Of a stretch of 7,617 bases of DNA, positions 1 through 6,519 are shown piece after piece (positions within the stretch are counted from its first letter, which is position 1; each line of letters opens with the position of its first letter). The DNA is from Chitinophagaceae bacterium (lineage in GTDB: Bacteria; Bacteroidota; Bacteroidia; Chitinophagales; Chitinophagaceae), in the NCBI GenBank assembly GCA_020853515.1, contig JADYYU010000299.1, positions 1 through 7,617 on the forward strand, given 5' to 3'. The notes beneath the pieces were generated by a model. The model was not told the origin of the DNA and did not search any database. It saw only the letters and a list, made by a program, of their open reading frames with translations. Position numbers and translations under genes: made by a program.

Positions 1-1
1 A

Positions 2-988
2 GTTTATACGAATTCAATACGTAAATTCAACCTGACAGATGACGGTACTACGATTACGATAACGCATTTACCTACAATTACTGACTCCACAAACCTGCAT
101 CGAAGAGATTATAACGCAGTGCCACAAATATTACCCAATGGTACGGAAGGAATTACTGCATTTTCAGGTGTATTTCAACCAGCAGTTGATTTGCCATTTT
201 TAAATTGTGTGAATATTGATAGCACAAGTTATGCGGTCAATAACTCGTTTCAACAATACTATAATCATTACCACTGCGCTGTTTTGCCTCTTTATTCCGC
301 ATCCGGTAATGAGATGCACAACGTTTTTTTTGGTGGGATTGCTCAATACTACGACAGTTTAGGTATTTTAGTGCAGGATAACAGTGTTCCGTTTGTAAAA
401 ACAATTGCGCGTGTGACAAGAAATTCGGTGGGAACAATGGCTGAATATAAGCTTCCTGTTGAAATGCCAGATTTAATCGGAGCAGGTGCCGAATTTATAC
501 CCATTACAGGTGTCCCTCATTTTAGCAATGATGTTCTTAAATTAGATGATTTCACAGCAGACAGCACTTTGGTGGGTTATGTATATGGCGGTATTAGCAG
601 CACTGCTGCCAATATCTTTTTTACGAATACTGGAACTCAGAGTAATGCAAGCAGTCAAATATTTAAAGTGTATGTTATAAAAAATGCTGCAGCAGGTATT
701 CACGACTTGAACGAGCAAAGTATCGGAACACTTAAAGTTCAGGTGTTTCCAAATCCTAACGATGGAAATTTTGTAGTGAAATTCAATTTAAGCAAAATTG
801 CACAAACAAAAATTTCTATATTTAGTATTGATGGCAAAAAATTAGAAGATAGAGTTTTAACCAATTTAGTTTTAGGCGAGAATTTGTATCAGCGTAAAAT
901 TAAAAACCTTGAACTTGGTGGGACATATTTGTTGACAATTGAAACACCTTATGAAAAGGTGACACAAAAAGTAATTATCGGACAGTAG
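2..988 (+). CDS. T9SS type A sorting domain-containing secreted protein, 3' part (5' end outside window)
   Basis: The reading frame is open from base 2, so this is the C-terminal 328 residues of a longer protein; the GTG at 119 is an internal valine, not a start. The body (residues about 1-235) carries motifs I associate with a family of Bacteroidota surface proteins, such as HRRDYN, YYNHYHCAVLPLY, HNVFFGGIAQYYD and GGISSTAANIFF. Its beta-strand-like, glycine-rich character suggests a beta-propeller or similar fold, but no enzyme function can be assigned. Residues about 246-328 form a typical T9SS type A sorting domain: VFPNPNDGNF at the front, a central beta-sandwich region, then GGTYLLTIET and a terminal TQKVII. 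In this family the domain directs passage through the outer membrane by the type IX system and is then cleaved, leaving the protein on the surface or released. The gene looks more A+T-rich than those downstream. The signal peptide would lie upstream of the window. The export route is confident; the molecular role is unknown. Confidence 0.9.
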   Translation, partial: VYTNSIRKFNLTDDGTTITITHLPTITDSTNLHRRDYNAVPQILPNGTEGITAFSGVFQPAVDLPFLNCVNIDSTSYAVNNSFQQYYNHYHCAVLPLYSASGNEMHNVFFGGIAQYYDSLGILVQDNSVPFVKTIARVTRNSVGTMAEYKLPVEMPDLIGAGAEFIPITGVPHFSNDVLKLDDFTADSTLVGYVYGGISSTAANIFFTNTGTQSNASSQIFKVYVIKNAAAGIHDLNEQSIGTLKVQVFPNPNDGNFVVKFNLSKIAQTKISIFSIDGKKLEDRVLTNLVLGENLYQRKIKNLELGGTYLLTIETPYEKVTQKVIIGQ

Positions 989-998
989 ACAGAAACGA

Positions 999-1018
999 CC
1001 GCACCTGCCACAGTGCGG
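999..1018 (+). terminator. Weak hairpin after the T9SS gene, possible terminator
   Basis: CCGCAC at 999-1004 is complementary to GTGCGG at 1013-1018 with an 8-base loop, starting 11 bases after the stop codon. The position suits a transcription terminator, but the stem is only 6 bp and is followed by an A-rich run rather than a U tract, so it is not a canonical intrinsic terminator. It may only protect the 3' end of the mRNA, or be chance. Confidence 0.3.
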
Positions 1019-1452
1019 AAAGCAAGTCCGTTGTTCTCTAAATGTTCAACAGAAAAAATTGTTTCGGCTGCAGAATGTATGCTTGGCATCTATCCCCCCG
1101 CGTCATCTGCTTCGGCACTCCTCTGCCGGTTGAATGAAATGCCGGTGAGTAAATGCTGAAAAGGCCTTTCGGATACCAAGCTACAATGTCTTTCTTAGTA
1201 ACTTAGTTTTCTGCATAAACTTTTCGTAGCCACATAGTTGAAATAACTGAGACAGAGCGGGCGCAAAAACCATTTACACGTGCAACAAGTATTTTTCCCT
1301 TATTTTCCTCTTTTGCATTTAGCTGCTACCATCTAACAATCCGCAACCCTTGATTGGCCGCGCCCTCCAGATGAAGTAGAGGAATTGCCTTATAGCAAAA
1401 CGGACAAGCGACACAAATATTAAACACCGCAAGAGAAAAAGACGCGTGCAGA

Positions 1453-1494
1453 AAAGATAGCAAAACGAAGATTCATTTAATAAGCGCTATCTTT
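1453..1494. repeat. Perfect 9-bp inverted repeat just before the ATPase start codon
   Basis: AAAGATAGC at 1453-1461 and its exact reverse complement GCTATCTTT at 1486-1494 flank a 24-base spacer. The right arm ends four bases before the ATG at 1499. As DNA it could be an operator. As RNA it would form a stem that hides the ribosome entry region. It also overlaps a sequence matching the Bacteroidota -7 box. Which of these roles applies, if any, cannot be told from sequence. Confidence 0.45.
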
Positions 1495-1495
1495 G
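1488..1495 (+). promoter_or_regulatory. Sequence matching the Bacteroidota -7 promoter element
   Basis: TATCTTTG fits the TAnnTTTG -7 consensus of Bacteroidota primary sigma factor promoters exactly. No TTTG or TTG is found at the expected -33 position (about 1465-1468 reads ACGA), so only half the promoter is present. If it is used, transcription would begin within a few bases of the ATG at 1499 and the mRNA would be essentially leaderless. An 8-base match with four free positions could easily be chance. Confidence 0.25.
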
Positions 1496-1498
1496 AAA

Positions 1499-4021
1499 AT
1501 GGCTATCAGGCAATTCAGGATACAAGGTTTAGATAACAATCAAGTTGAAATTTCCAGAAATAACCATGGACACAATCAGCTCAACTACAAAAAAGAAAGC
1601 AGCCTGCGTGATGTCATACTACGGATCGTGAAGGAACCTATGACCATTTTGTTGTTAGTGGCTTCCGCCATTTATTTTATGAGCGGTGAAACCGGCAACG
1701 GATTCTTTATGCTGGCCGCAGTTCTGTTTGTGACCTCCATTTCATTATTTCAAAGTTCCCGTAGCAAGAATGCCCTTGAAAAATTAAAGGATCTCTCACA
1801 GCCCCATTGCAAAGTGATACGAAACGGAACGACAGTAGAAATAAGAAGTGAAGAAGTGGTTGTGGGTGACTTCCTTGTGGCAGAAGAAGGGGCCGCCATT
1901 GCAGCAGATGGCCGCGTGGTGCATAGCAACGACTTTTCAGTAAACGAGGCTATACTCACAGGTGAATCCCTTGCTGTTTTTAAAGATAAAGATCAGGATG
2001 ATCACTTGATCTATAGTGGCACTTCAGTTGCCAGCGGGTTAGCCATCGCTGAAATTACAGCCATTGGCAACGAAACCCTACTGGGTAAAATCGGGAAAAG
2101 TATTGAGCGTATCGGCGAAGAGAAAACGCCCTTAGAGATACAGATCACAAATTTTGTGAAATGGATGGCGATTGCCGGCTCGCTTGTTTTTGTCCTCGTA
2201 TGGGGTATTCATTACTGGAAGTCGCAGGATGTGCTGGGTAGTTTATTGCAGTCGCTCACTTTAGCCATGAGTATTTTGCCCGAAGAGATTCCGGTGGCTT
2301 TTGCCACCTTTATGGCCCTGGGAGCCTGGCGCTTGATGAAGTTGGGTATTGTGGTAAAGCAAACAAAAACGGTTGAAACCTTAGGCAGTGCCACGGTTAT
2401 CTGTACAGATAAAACCGGAACGATTACCGAAAACATCATGAGTTTGGCCAAACTGTTTATTTTGAAAAGTAATGCAATCGTAAATCCGGAAGAGCTGCAA
2501 AGTGATGATGAAAATGAACTGCTTGCATGCGCTATGTGGGCCAGTGAACCGATCCCCTTCGATCCGATGGAGGTGGCATTGCATCAGGCTTATACTGACC
2601 GGATACTAATTGACAAACGACCTGAATACAAGCTCGTGCACGAATATCCATTAAGCGGTAAACCACCGATGATGACTCATGTGTTTTTAGATAGCAAGGG
2701 CAGCCAGGTTATTGCAGCCAAAGGGGCCCCTGAAGCACTCATGCAGGTTTCGACCCTTACTCAGTCTGAGATAGAGCTCATTCATACAGCCATTGAACTC
2801 TTAGCCGCTGAAGGATACAGGGTTTTGGGTGTAGGCGTATCTAACTTTAAAGGAGATAAGTATCCGGCTAAACAACAGGATTTGACTTTTCAATTCAAAG
2901 GGATCGTTGCTTTCTATGACCCTCCCAAAAAGAATATTGGACAGGTGCTGCAAGATTTTTATGCAGCAGGTATTGATGTAAAGATCATAACGGGTGATAA
3001 TGCAGCAACCACTGTTTCCATTGCGAAACAAATTGGGTTCAAAGGAAATCATAAAACTATTTCGGGTGATGCGTTGATGGCATTATCAGATAAGGATTTG
3101 CAAAGCCGCGTGATGGATACTGCTATTTTTACCCGCATGTTTCCGGAAGCCAAATTGAGAATCATCAATGCGTTGAAATCTAATCATCAGATCGTTGCAA
3201 TGACAGGCGATGGGATCAATGATGGTCCGGCATTAAAGGCCGCCCATATCGGCATTGCAATGGGAAAGAAGGGAACTGAAACAGCCAGGCAGGCAGCGTC
3301 CTTAATTTTATTGGATGATGATTTGTCTAAAATGGTTGATGCCGTGGCAATGGGGCGAAGGATCTATGCCAATCTGAAGAAGGCTATACAGTATATCATT
3401 TCAATTCATATTCCTATCATCCTGACAGTATTTATTCCTTTAGCCCTTGGCTGGAGGTATCCGGGTATTTTTTCGCCGGTGCATATTATATTTTTAGAGA
3501 TTATCATGGGGCCTACCTGCTCTGTTATTTATGAAAATGAACCGATGGAAGCGAATACAATGCTGCAAAAACCCAAGCCGTTTAGCACCACATTTTTTAA
3601 CTGGCGCGAACTTTCAACCAGCATCATTCAGGGTTTAGTCATCACAGCAGCTACCTTGTCTGTTTATCAGTTTGCAGTACACAACGCTTACAGTGAAGCA
3701 CTGACACGGACGATGGTTTTCACAGTGTTGATAACGGCTAATATTTTTCTGACCCTAATCAACCGCTCCTTTTATTATTCTATTTTAACGACCTTGAAGT
3801 ACAAAAACAAGATGGTGTTGCTGATCATTTTTGCCAGTGTTGCCATCGTGGGGTTGATACTTTCTATCAAACCATTCACCGCCTTTTTTGAGTTTGAAAC
3901 ACTGAGTTTATTTCAACTGCTGATTTGTATTGCAATTGGTTTTGTTTCTGTAATTTGGTTTGAAGGGGTAAAAATCAGTTATCGGATCAAAGCAAACATG
4001 AATCAAAAGTCGGTCTTATAA
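1499..4021 (+). CDS. Cation-translocating P-type ATPase, P2 (Ca2+-ATPase-like) architecture, substrate uncertain
   Basis: This 840-residue inner-membrane pump uses ATP to move a cation through a phosphorylated aspartate. Visible landmarks are an N-terminal cation-ATPase segment (about 7-45), M1-M2 (about 48-84), the actuator loop with TGES at 154-157, M3 (222-240), M4 with PEEIP at 261-265, the phosphorylation motif DKTGT with D304, KGAPE at 408-412 in the nucleotide domain, DPPK at 474-477, TGD at 498-500 and TGDGINDGP at 569-577, then M5-M10 (about 628-825). All catalytic residues are intact and the length suits the family. There is no N-terminal heavy-metal domain and no CPC motif, so it is not a P1B metal pump. 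The ion site is atypical: M4 keeps a glutamate (E262), but the M5 and M6 positions that bind calcium in SERCA appear replaced (H637, I640, E667, M670, G671). The ion is therefore unassigned. The ATG at 1499 is preferred; an in-frame TTG at 1493 would add only two residues. No Shine-Dalgarno sequence is seen. Confidence 0.93.
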   Translation: MAIRQFRIQGLDNNQVEISRNNHGHNQLNYKKESSLRDVILRIVKEPMTILLLVASAIYFMSGETGNGFFMLAAVLFVTSISLFQSSRSKNALEKLKDLSQPHCKVIRNGTTVEIRSEEVVVGDFLVAEEGAAIAADGRVVHSNDFSVNEAILTGESLAVFKDKDQDDHLIYSGTSVASGLAIAEITAIGNETLLGKIGKSIERIGEEKTPLEIQITNFVKWMAIAGSLVFVLVWGIHYWKSQDVLGSLLQSLTLAMSILPEEIPVAFATFMALGAWRLMKLGIVVKQTKTVETLGSATVICTDKTGTITENIMSLAKLFILKSNAIVNPEELQSDDENELLACAMWASEPIPFDPMEVALHQAYTDRILIDKRPEYKLVHEYPLSGKPPMMTHVFLDSKGSQVIAAKGAPEALMQVSTLTQSEIELIHTAIELLAAEGYRVLGVGVSNFKGDKYPAKQQDLTFQFKGIVAFYDPPKKNIGQVLQDFYAAGIDVKIITGDNAATTVSIAKQIGFKGNHKTISGDALMALSDKDLQSRVMDTAIFTRMFPEAKLRIINALKSNHQIVAMTGDGINDGPALKAAHIGIAMGKKGTETARQAASLILLDDDLSKMVDAVAMGRRIYANLKKAIQYIISIHIPIILTVFIPLALGWRYPGIFSPVHIIFLEIIMGPTCSVIYENEPMEANTMLQKPKPFSTTFFNWRELSTSIIQGLVITAATLSVYQFAVHNAYSEALTRTMVFTVLITANIFLTLINRSFYYSILTTLKYKNKMVLLIIFASVAIVGLILSIKPFTAFFEFETLSLFQLLICIAIGFVSVIWFEGVKISYRIKANMNQKSVL

Positions 4022-4171
4022 CTGATGTTCTGCGCTAATCCGGGTTTGGTAGCTGACCTGATAGGCTGCCTCGTTTCACCTTTGGTGCAGGAGTGAGCTG
4101 CGGTACCTGATGCTGTTGCCGGTGTAAAAAGTGGCCAACGGCTAATCATACAAGTCATTATCTTTATTGTA

Positions 4172-4182
4172 TAAAGCTTTTG
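4172..4182 (+). repeat. 11-bp motif TAAAGCTTTTG upstream of the BON gene, copy 1
   Basis: TAAAGCTTTTG lies 62 bases before the BON start codon. It contains the palindrome AAAGCTTT and recurs in inverted orientation at 5090-5100 upstream of the aldehyde dehydrogenase gene. It could be a shared operator, but two copies are thin evidence. Confidence 0.25.
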
Positions 4183-4244
4183 GCGCTATCAGGTCGCACC
4201 TTTGTGATGTTGTGAAATTCATTCATAATAGTAATCAAATCAAA

Positions 4245-4913
4245 ATGAAAAGTAATCAGGAATTACAGACAGACGTTCAGAACGCCATTAAATGGGAACC
4301 TTTATTGAATGCTGCAGAAATTGGCGTTACAGCAAAAGATGGTATTGTTTCTCTCACAGGTGTGGTGGACAGCTATGCTAAAAAGATGGAAGCTGAGAAT
4401 GCTGCCAAGAAAGTGATCGGGGTGAAGGCCTTGGTTGAAAAAATTGAAGTGAAATTTCCGGATTCATGGTCGAAATCGAATGCGGATATCGCAAATGAAG
4501 TGTTGACTGGTTTGAAAAATGACTGGTCTGTTCCGAACGATCAGGTTACTGTAAAGGTCGAAGATGGCTGGGTTACACTGGAAGGTGAACTTCCATGGAA
4601 TTATCAGAAAGAAGCTGCTAAAAGTGCCGTCAATTTTCTGAGTGGCGTGAAAGGCGTTACCAATAATATCAAAATCAAATCAGATATACAGGATGCGATC
4701 GAGAAGAAAGATGTCGAGGATGCAATTGCCAGAAGCTGGTCGGTAGATGACAGTGATATTAATGTATCCGTATCAGGTACAACAGTTACCTTAACCGGAA
4801 CAGTAGACTCATGGTATCAAAAGGATGAAGCTGCCCGTATTGCATGGAAAACGTCCGGTATCTGGCATGTAAAAAATGAACTGGCTGTTGACTATGAATA
4901 TGCCTTTAGTTAA
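4245..4913 (+). CDS. Cytoplasmic protein of three BON domains
   Basis: The product has 222 residues and consists almost wholly of three BON domains, at about 3-71, 78-146 and 152-218. Each repeats the pattern of a short helix, a strand ending V(T/S)L.G.V (VSLTGVV, VTLEGEL, VTLTGTV), a helix beginning near (Y/W)..K.EA, and a closing strand with V.N.I-like sequence. BON domains bind phospholipid or act in stress proteins such as OsmY, but OsmY is periplasmic and has two domains. Here the protein starts MKSNQEL with no signal peptide, lipobox or membrane segment, so it should stay in the cytoplasm. The ATG at 4245 is chosen because the first BON domain starts right after it; an in-frame TTG at 4167 would add 26 unrelated residues. 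It lies 223 bases after the ATPase gene with no terminator between, and is closed by the terminator at 4929-4958. A general stress or envelope role is inference. Confidence 0.9.
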   Translation: MKSNQELQTDVQNAIKWEPLLNAAEIGVTAKDGIVSLTGVVDSYAKKMEAENAAKKVIGVKALVEKIEVKFPDSWSKSNADIANEVLTGLKNDWSVPNDQVTVKVEDGWVTLEGELPWNYQKEAAKSAVNFLSGVKGVTNNIKIKSDIQDAIEKKDVEDAIARSWSVDDSDINVSVSGTTVTLTGTVDSWYQKDEAARIAWKTSGIWHVKNELAVDYEYAFS

Positions 4914-4928
4914 TCAAAATGTCTGAAA

Positions 4929-4958
4929 CGGCAGAGGCAAAAGGCTTCTGCCGCTTTT
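4929..4958 (+). terminator. Intrinsic (Rho-independent) terminator of the BON gene
   Basis: CGGCAGAGGC (4929-4938) pairs with GCTTCTGCCG (4944-4953) over 10 bp with one G-U pair, closing a 5-base AAAAG loop, and is followed by CTTTTAG. It begins 15 bases after the BON stop codon. The G+C-rich stem, short loop and U run are those of a classical intrinsic terminator, though the U run has only four bases. It should separate the BON transcript from the aldehyde dehydrogenase operon. Confidence 0.8.
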
Positions 4959-5051
4959 AGTTCGTGCTTTAACGGTCGCAGTTACATCACTCACGGATGT
5001 GTACCTTAATGCCTGCAACTACGCATGATGCGAATTTGCAAACCCATGCTC

Positions 5052-5072
5052 GGTTCATTTTTTGGATGAACC
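5052..5072 (+). repeat. Inverted repeat in the leader of the aldehyde dehydrogenase operon
   Basis: GGTTCAT at 5052-5058 and ATGAACC at 5066-5072 are perfect complements around a 7-base loop. An outer GCTC (5048-5051) can pair with GAGC (5079-5082) across a bulge. It is 50 bases before the start codon and is not followed by a U run, so an operator or a leader RNA structure is more likely than a terminator. No function is shown. Confidence 0.35.
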
Positions 5073-5089
5073 ACGAATGAGCGGTATTT

Positions 5090-5100
5090 CAAAAGCTTTA
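5090..5100 (-). repeat. 11-bp motif TAAAGCTTTTG upstream of the aldehyde dehydrogenase gene, copy 2
   Basis: The + strand reads CAAAAGCTTTA, the exact reverse complement of the motif at 4172-4182. It ends 22 bases before the dehydrogenase start codon. Its core AAAGCTTT is palindromic, so a dimeric regulator could bind it in either orientation; this is inference. Confidence 0.25.
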
Positions 5101-5122
5101 ATCCCTAACCAACAATCAATTT

Positions 5123-6505
5123 ATGACATTTCAAACTATCAACCCGGCAACAAACAAAGTAGTCAGATCATTTGATCAAATGACGGACCCTGCTGTTGAA
5201 AAAGCAATATCACTAGCGGCCACTGCATTTAAAGAATGGAAGCAAACCGACTATCAGACCAGAGCACAGCTACTCTATACGGTTGCCGGTTTACTTCGTG
5301 CAAAAAGAAAAGATCTTGCAAAAATGATTACCTTAGAAATGGGCAAACTTGTTTCTCATGCAGAAGGTGAAATCAAACTGAGTGCGGAGATCTTTGACTA
5401 TTATGCCAAAAATGCGGAAGGATTTTTAGCAGACAAAGTGTTGAGTCCTGTTCATGGAAAAGCATTTATACGTTACAGTCCTGTTGGTGTATTGCTTGGC
5501 ATTCAACCCTGGAATTTTCCTTTTTATCAGGTAGCACGTTTTGCAGCACCTAATATCATGATAGGAAATACCGTTTTGATTAAGCATGCGATGAATGTGC
5601 CTCAGTGTGCCATCGCTATTGAAGAAATCTTTGCAGAAGCAGGGGCACCGGCAGGATTGTACACCAATTTATTAATCTCACATCAACAGACCGATCGCAT
5701 CATCGGCGATCAAAGGATTCGCGGTCTTTCGCTGACCGGAAGTGAAGTGGCAGGTGCTATTGTTGCAGCAGAAGCCGGTAAACACGTTAAAAAATCAGTT
5801 TTGGAACTCGGTGGTAGCGATGCATTCATTATTCTGGAAGATGCAGATATCGACAAGGCAGTGGAATGGGCTTTGGTCGGCAGAATTAACAACAACGGAC
5901 AGTGTTGCGTGGCAGCCAAAAGGTTTATCGCTGTGGAAGGTATTGCAGATGCTTTTCTTGAAAAGTTCAGGCATAAAATGGATGCTTTGGTAGTGGGAGA
6001 CCCGATGGCAGATACGACCCATTTAGGTCCGCTTTGTACAGAGGCCGCAGCGGTAAAAATTGCAGATCAGGTAAAACGAGCCGTCGATGGCGGTGCACAA
6101 ATTCTGCTGGGCGGAAAAAGAGTCGACAGAGAAGGGGCCGATATGGAAGCAACTATTTTAACAGAGATAGCGCCGGGAAATCCGGTCTTCTATGAAGAGT
6201 TTTTTGGTCCGGTGGCTCTTTTTTTTAAAGTAAAAAATGAAGAAGAAGCCATTGCTTTGGCCAACGATTCTCCATTCGGATTAGGCGGTTCGGTATTTAC
6301 ACAAGATATTGAAAGAGGCAAACGGGTAGCTGATCAAATTGACACGGGCATGGTTTTTATCAATCACCCCACCTGGACTCAAGCCGATCTGCCATTTGGT
6401 GGTACGAAGGGTTCTGGGTATGGCAGAGAAATGGCACAACTTGGCTTAGATGAATTTGTAAATAAAAAACTCATTCGAATCAGCGAATTAAGCGATCCGT
6501 TTTAA
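5123..6505 (+). CDS. NAD(P)-dependent succinate-semialdehyde dehydrogenase family protein (Sad/YneI type)
   Basis: This complete 460-residue cytosolic aldehyde dehydrogenase would oxidise an aldehyde to its acid with NAD+ or NADP+. The catalytic residues are all present: PWNFP with N131 for the oxyanion hole, LTGSEVAG (204-211) in the cofactor fold, the general-base glutamate E228 in LELGGSD, the catalytic cysteine C262 in GQCC, and EEFFGPV (358-364) contacting the cofactor. The overall sequence, including LELGGSD, AAKRFI and a length near 460, resembles E. coli Sad (YneI) more than GabD, which is about 480 residues. Succinate semialdehyde is thus the best-guess substrate, but ALDH substrate calls from sequence are unreliable and other short or aromatic aldehydes are possible. 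C261 next to C262 gives a vicinal cysteine pair. The ATG at 5123 fits the family start (INPAT at residues 6-10). No Shine-Dalgarno sequence is evident. The stop is 14 bases before the SOUL gene, so the two are probably co-transcribed. Confidence 0.92.
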   Translation: MTFQTINPATNKVVRSFDQMTDPAVEKAISLAATAFKEWKQTDYQTRAQLLYTVAGLLRAKRKDLAKMITLEMGKLVSHAEGEIKLSAEIFDYYAKNAEGFLADKVLSPVHGKAFIRYSPVGVLLGIQPWNFPFYQVARFAAPNIMIGNTVLIKHAMNVPQCAIAIEEIFAEAGAPAGLYTNLLISHQQTDRIIGDQRIRGLSLTGSEVAGAIVAAEAGKHVKKSVLELGGSDAFIILEDADIDKAVEWALVGRINNNGQCCVAAKRFIAVEGIADAFLEKFRHKMDALVVGDPMADTTHLGPLCTEAAAVKIADQVKRAVDGGAQILLGGKRVDREGADMEATILTEIAPGNPVFYEEFFGPVALFFKVKNEEEAIALANDSPFGLGGSVFTQDIERGKRVADQIDTGMVFINHPTWTQADLPFGGTKGSGYGREMAQLGLDEFVNKKLIRISELSDPF

Positions 6506-6510
6506 AATTT

Positions 6511-6516
6511 AAAGGA
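6511..6516 (+). promoter_or_regulatory. Ribosome binding site of the SOUL-family gene
   Basis: AAAGGA lies in the 14-base gap after the dehydrogenase stop. It is the only clear Shine-Dalgarno-like sequence ahead of a start in this window. It is 3 bases before the ATG at 6520 and 9 bases before the in-frame ATG at 6526, so spacing slightly favours the second ATG. Since Bacteroidota depend little on this element, it does not settle the start. Confidence 0.5.
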
Positions 6517-6519
6517 TAC

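Larger units (their letters stand above)
989..1498. other. Long intergenic region without a convincing gene
   Basis: About 510 bases separate the T9SS gene from the ATPase. All three + frames are broken by frequent stops, and the only minus-strand frame noticed is a 46-codon run overlapping the end of the T9SS gene, with no recognisable domain. Visible structure is limited to the hairpin at 999-1018, a 10-bp palindrome AAAGGCCTTT at 1160-1169, two copies of GCCGGT about 20 bases apart near 1127-1147, and the inverted repeat at 1453-1494. I found no tRNA-like T-arm and no transposon ends. The base composition is patchy, with short G+C-rich blocks near 1098-1130 and 1360-1370. It could be the remains of a lost gene or a long leader of the ATPase gene, but neither is shown. 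Confidence 0.5.

Noticed and set aside
119..121. GTG at 119 as the start of the T9SS protein
   Set aside because: The same frame is open upstream to base 2 and the family-like HRRDYN sequence lies just before it, so the codon is internal.
949..1089. A 46-codon minus-strand open frame overlapping the end of the T9SS gene and the following gap
   Set aside because: It is short, starts in a gap and runs antisense into a well-supported gene; no recognisable domain or ribosome binding site supports it.
4051..4120. Imperfect direct repeat (AGCTG...ACCTGAT...TGCC) after the ATPase gene
   Set aside because: The copies differ in spacing and share only short scattered blocks, so chance is a sufficient explanation.
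4159..4166. TATCTTTA as a -7 promoter box for the BON gene
   Set aside because: It misses the final G of TAnnTTTG and has no -33 element at the right distance.
1484..4190. 8-bp word GCGCTATC shared by the upstream regions of the ATPase gene (1484-1491) and the BON gene (4183-4190)
   Set aside because: An 8-bp match between two gaps of this size is expected by chance and the flanking bases do not agree.
4167..4244. N-terminal extension of the BON protein from a TTG at 4167
   Set aside because: The added 26 residues match nothing in the BON fold and the ATG at 4245 directly precedes the first domain.
5710..6152. Several overlapping open frames inside the aldehyde dehydrogenase gene on both strands
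   Set aside because: They are shadows of a long, fully conserved enzyme frame and have no domain content of their own.
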